Position numbers and translations under genes: made by a program
The notes under the pieces: model-generated
Told to the model about the DNA's origin: nothing
Seen by the model: the letters and a program-made list of their open reading frames with translations, nothing else
The model's database searches: none
Assembly: GCA_022567855.1 (NCBI GenBank)
Contig: JADFGE010000023.1
Coordinates: forward strand, 1-16,335
DNA from: Planctomycetota bacterium
Lineage (GTDB): Bacteria; Planctomycetota; Phycisphaerae; Phycisphaerales; SM1A02
Length of the DNA: 16,335 nt
Reading direction: 5' to 3'
Part shown: positions 15,376-16,335 of the stretch, one piece after another
How positions within the stretch are numbered: the first letter of the stretch is position 1
Layout: every line of letters begins with the position of its first letter

Positions 15376-16335
15376 ATGCGAATCAAGACCATTGCAATCC
15401 AAGAGATCAACCCCGCCCCCTACAACCCCCGCAAAGATCTCAAGCCCGGGAATCCCGAATACGAAAGGCTCAAACGCTCGATTCACACGTTCGGCTGTGT
15501 GGAACCTCTGGTGTGGAACGAGCGCAGCGGCAACCTTGTCGGAGGGCACCAGCGCTTCAAGGTGCTGGTAGCGCGCGGTGACAGGGAAACCGATGTCAGC
15601 GTCGTCGATCTACCACCTGAGAAAGAAAAAGCCCTCAACATCGCGCTCAACAAGATCTCCGGCGACTGGGATCCCCGGAAATTAGCTCAGCTGCTCAATG
15701 AGCTTGTTCAGGTGCCTAACTTCGATGTTCAGCTCACGGGCTTTGACGTTCCCGATGTCAACGCACTCATTGCCGAATCGCTGCCGCCTCCTGAAGTTGA
15801 TGGGAACGACCAGTTCGATGTTGAGGCGGAACTTGCCGCCAATCGACCGCTTGTGACGCAACCAGGCGATCTGGTCGAACTGCGAACGCTCGATTCCGAT
15901 CAGCGCTTCCGGGGACATCGACTCTTGTGTGGTGATTGCACCGAACCCGAGCAGGTCCGCCGGCTAATGGATGGCGAGCGCGCGATTCTCTTTGCGACCG
16001 ATCCTCCCTACTTGGTAAACTACGACGGCACGAATCATCCGGCCAAATCTAAACGCGCGCAACGAATCAAGAACAAGAATTGGTCCAAGAGCTATGCGAT
16101 CACGTGGGACGATGCAGAGGCGAACTCTGACCTGTACGAAAAGTTCATACGTGTCGCCATCGACGAGGCGATCGAACCCAACGCCGCCTGGTACTGCTGG
16201 CACGCCAGTCGACGACAGGCGATGGTGGAAGCGGTGTGGGAGAAGTTCGGCGCCTTCGTGCACCAGCAGATCATCTGGGTCAAGGACCGACCGATCCTCA
16301 CGCGCTCCTGGTACACCTGGCAACATGAGCCCTGT
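15376..16335 (+). CDS. ParB-like nuclease domain fused to DNA methyltransferase (3' partial)
   Basis: The frame starts at ATG 15376 with GGAGG 6 bases upstream and stays open to the window end (320 codons). Residues ~1-110 form a ParB/Srx-type N-terminal domain: YNPRKDL (16-22), ERLKRSIHTFGCVEPLVW, GGHQR (56-60). From ~155 comes an amino-methyltransferase (N6-adenine or N4-cytosine) domain: LLCGDCTE (184-191), motif IV DPPY at 209-212, and IIWVKD (299-304) with QHEP at the window end. The rest of the SAM-binding part lies beyond the end. Such fusions are typical orphan methylases of phages and other mobile elements; no restriction partner is visible. Confidence 0.9.
   Translation, partial: MRIKTIAIQEINPAPYNPRKDLKPGNPEYERLKRSIHTFGCVEPLVWNERSGNLVGGHQRFKVLVARGDRETDVSVVDLPPEKEKALNIALNKISGDWDPRKLAQLLNELVQVPNFDVQLTGFDVPDVNALIAESLPPPEVDGNDQFDVEAELAANRPLVTQPGDLVELRTLDSDQRFRGHRLLCGDCTEPEQVRRLMDGERAILFATDPPYLVNYDGTNHPAKSKRAQRIKNKNWSKSYAITWDDAEANSDLYEKFIRVAIDEAIEPNAAWYCWHASRRQAMVEAVWEKFGAFVHQQIIWVKDRPILTRSWYTWQHEPC

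Overview
The window is GC-rich bacterial chromosome, densely coded. I recognise no ribosomal RNA, tRNA, insertion sequence or CRISPR array. The fused double ABC-2 permease, the soluble chemoreceptor with an Ala/Pro-rich tail and the HDOD/CheX-containing chemotaxis operon would fit Planctomycetota or a related environmental lineage. That taxonomic guess is only an inference.

Layout: (1) 1-2089, plus strand: the 3' part of a two-halved ABC-2 permease, then a small ABM-fold protein. (2) 2231-3781, plus: an ABC1/UbiB-type kinase-like protein, convergent with the next block across a short hairpin. (3) 10396-3812, minus: a chemotaxis adaptation operon read as mcp, cheR, cheD, hdod, cheY, cheX, cheB. 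Most junctions overlap or nearly touch; two are ATGA stop/start overlaps. No cheA or cheW is present. (4) 10397-10682: a divergent regulatory region with three copies of AACTCAG. (5) 10683-12614, plus: a 643-aa protein with an N-terminal LuxR-type HTH followed by GAF and three PAS domains. (6) 12615-14516: sparse DNA holding a DUF3050 gene and doubtful small ORFs. (7) 14517-16335, plus: a zinc-ribbon protein and a ParB-domain/DNA methyltransferase fusion cut by the window end, probably the start of phage-like or other mobile DNA.

The most interesting signal is in blocks 3-5. The chemoreceptor is soluble and carries three tandem PAS domains. Each keeps the His, Leu and Trp positions that bind heme and oxygen in Pseudomonas aeruginosa Aer2. 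It ends in GFESF, which fits the CheR-tethering pentapeptide pattern, and the following CheR has the matching glycine loop. The order receptor-cheR-cheD-...-cheB resembles the P. aeruginosa che2 cluster, here with hdod-cheY-cheX inserted. The divergent LuxR-type protein has a FixL-like PAS domain with the heme His and surrounding residues at FixL spacing. The locus may therefore pair an oxygen- or gas-sensing receptor array with an oxygen-sensing transcription regulator. This is read from motifs and remains to be tested.
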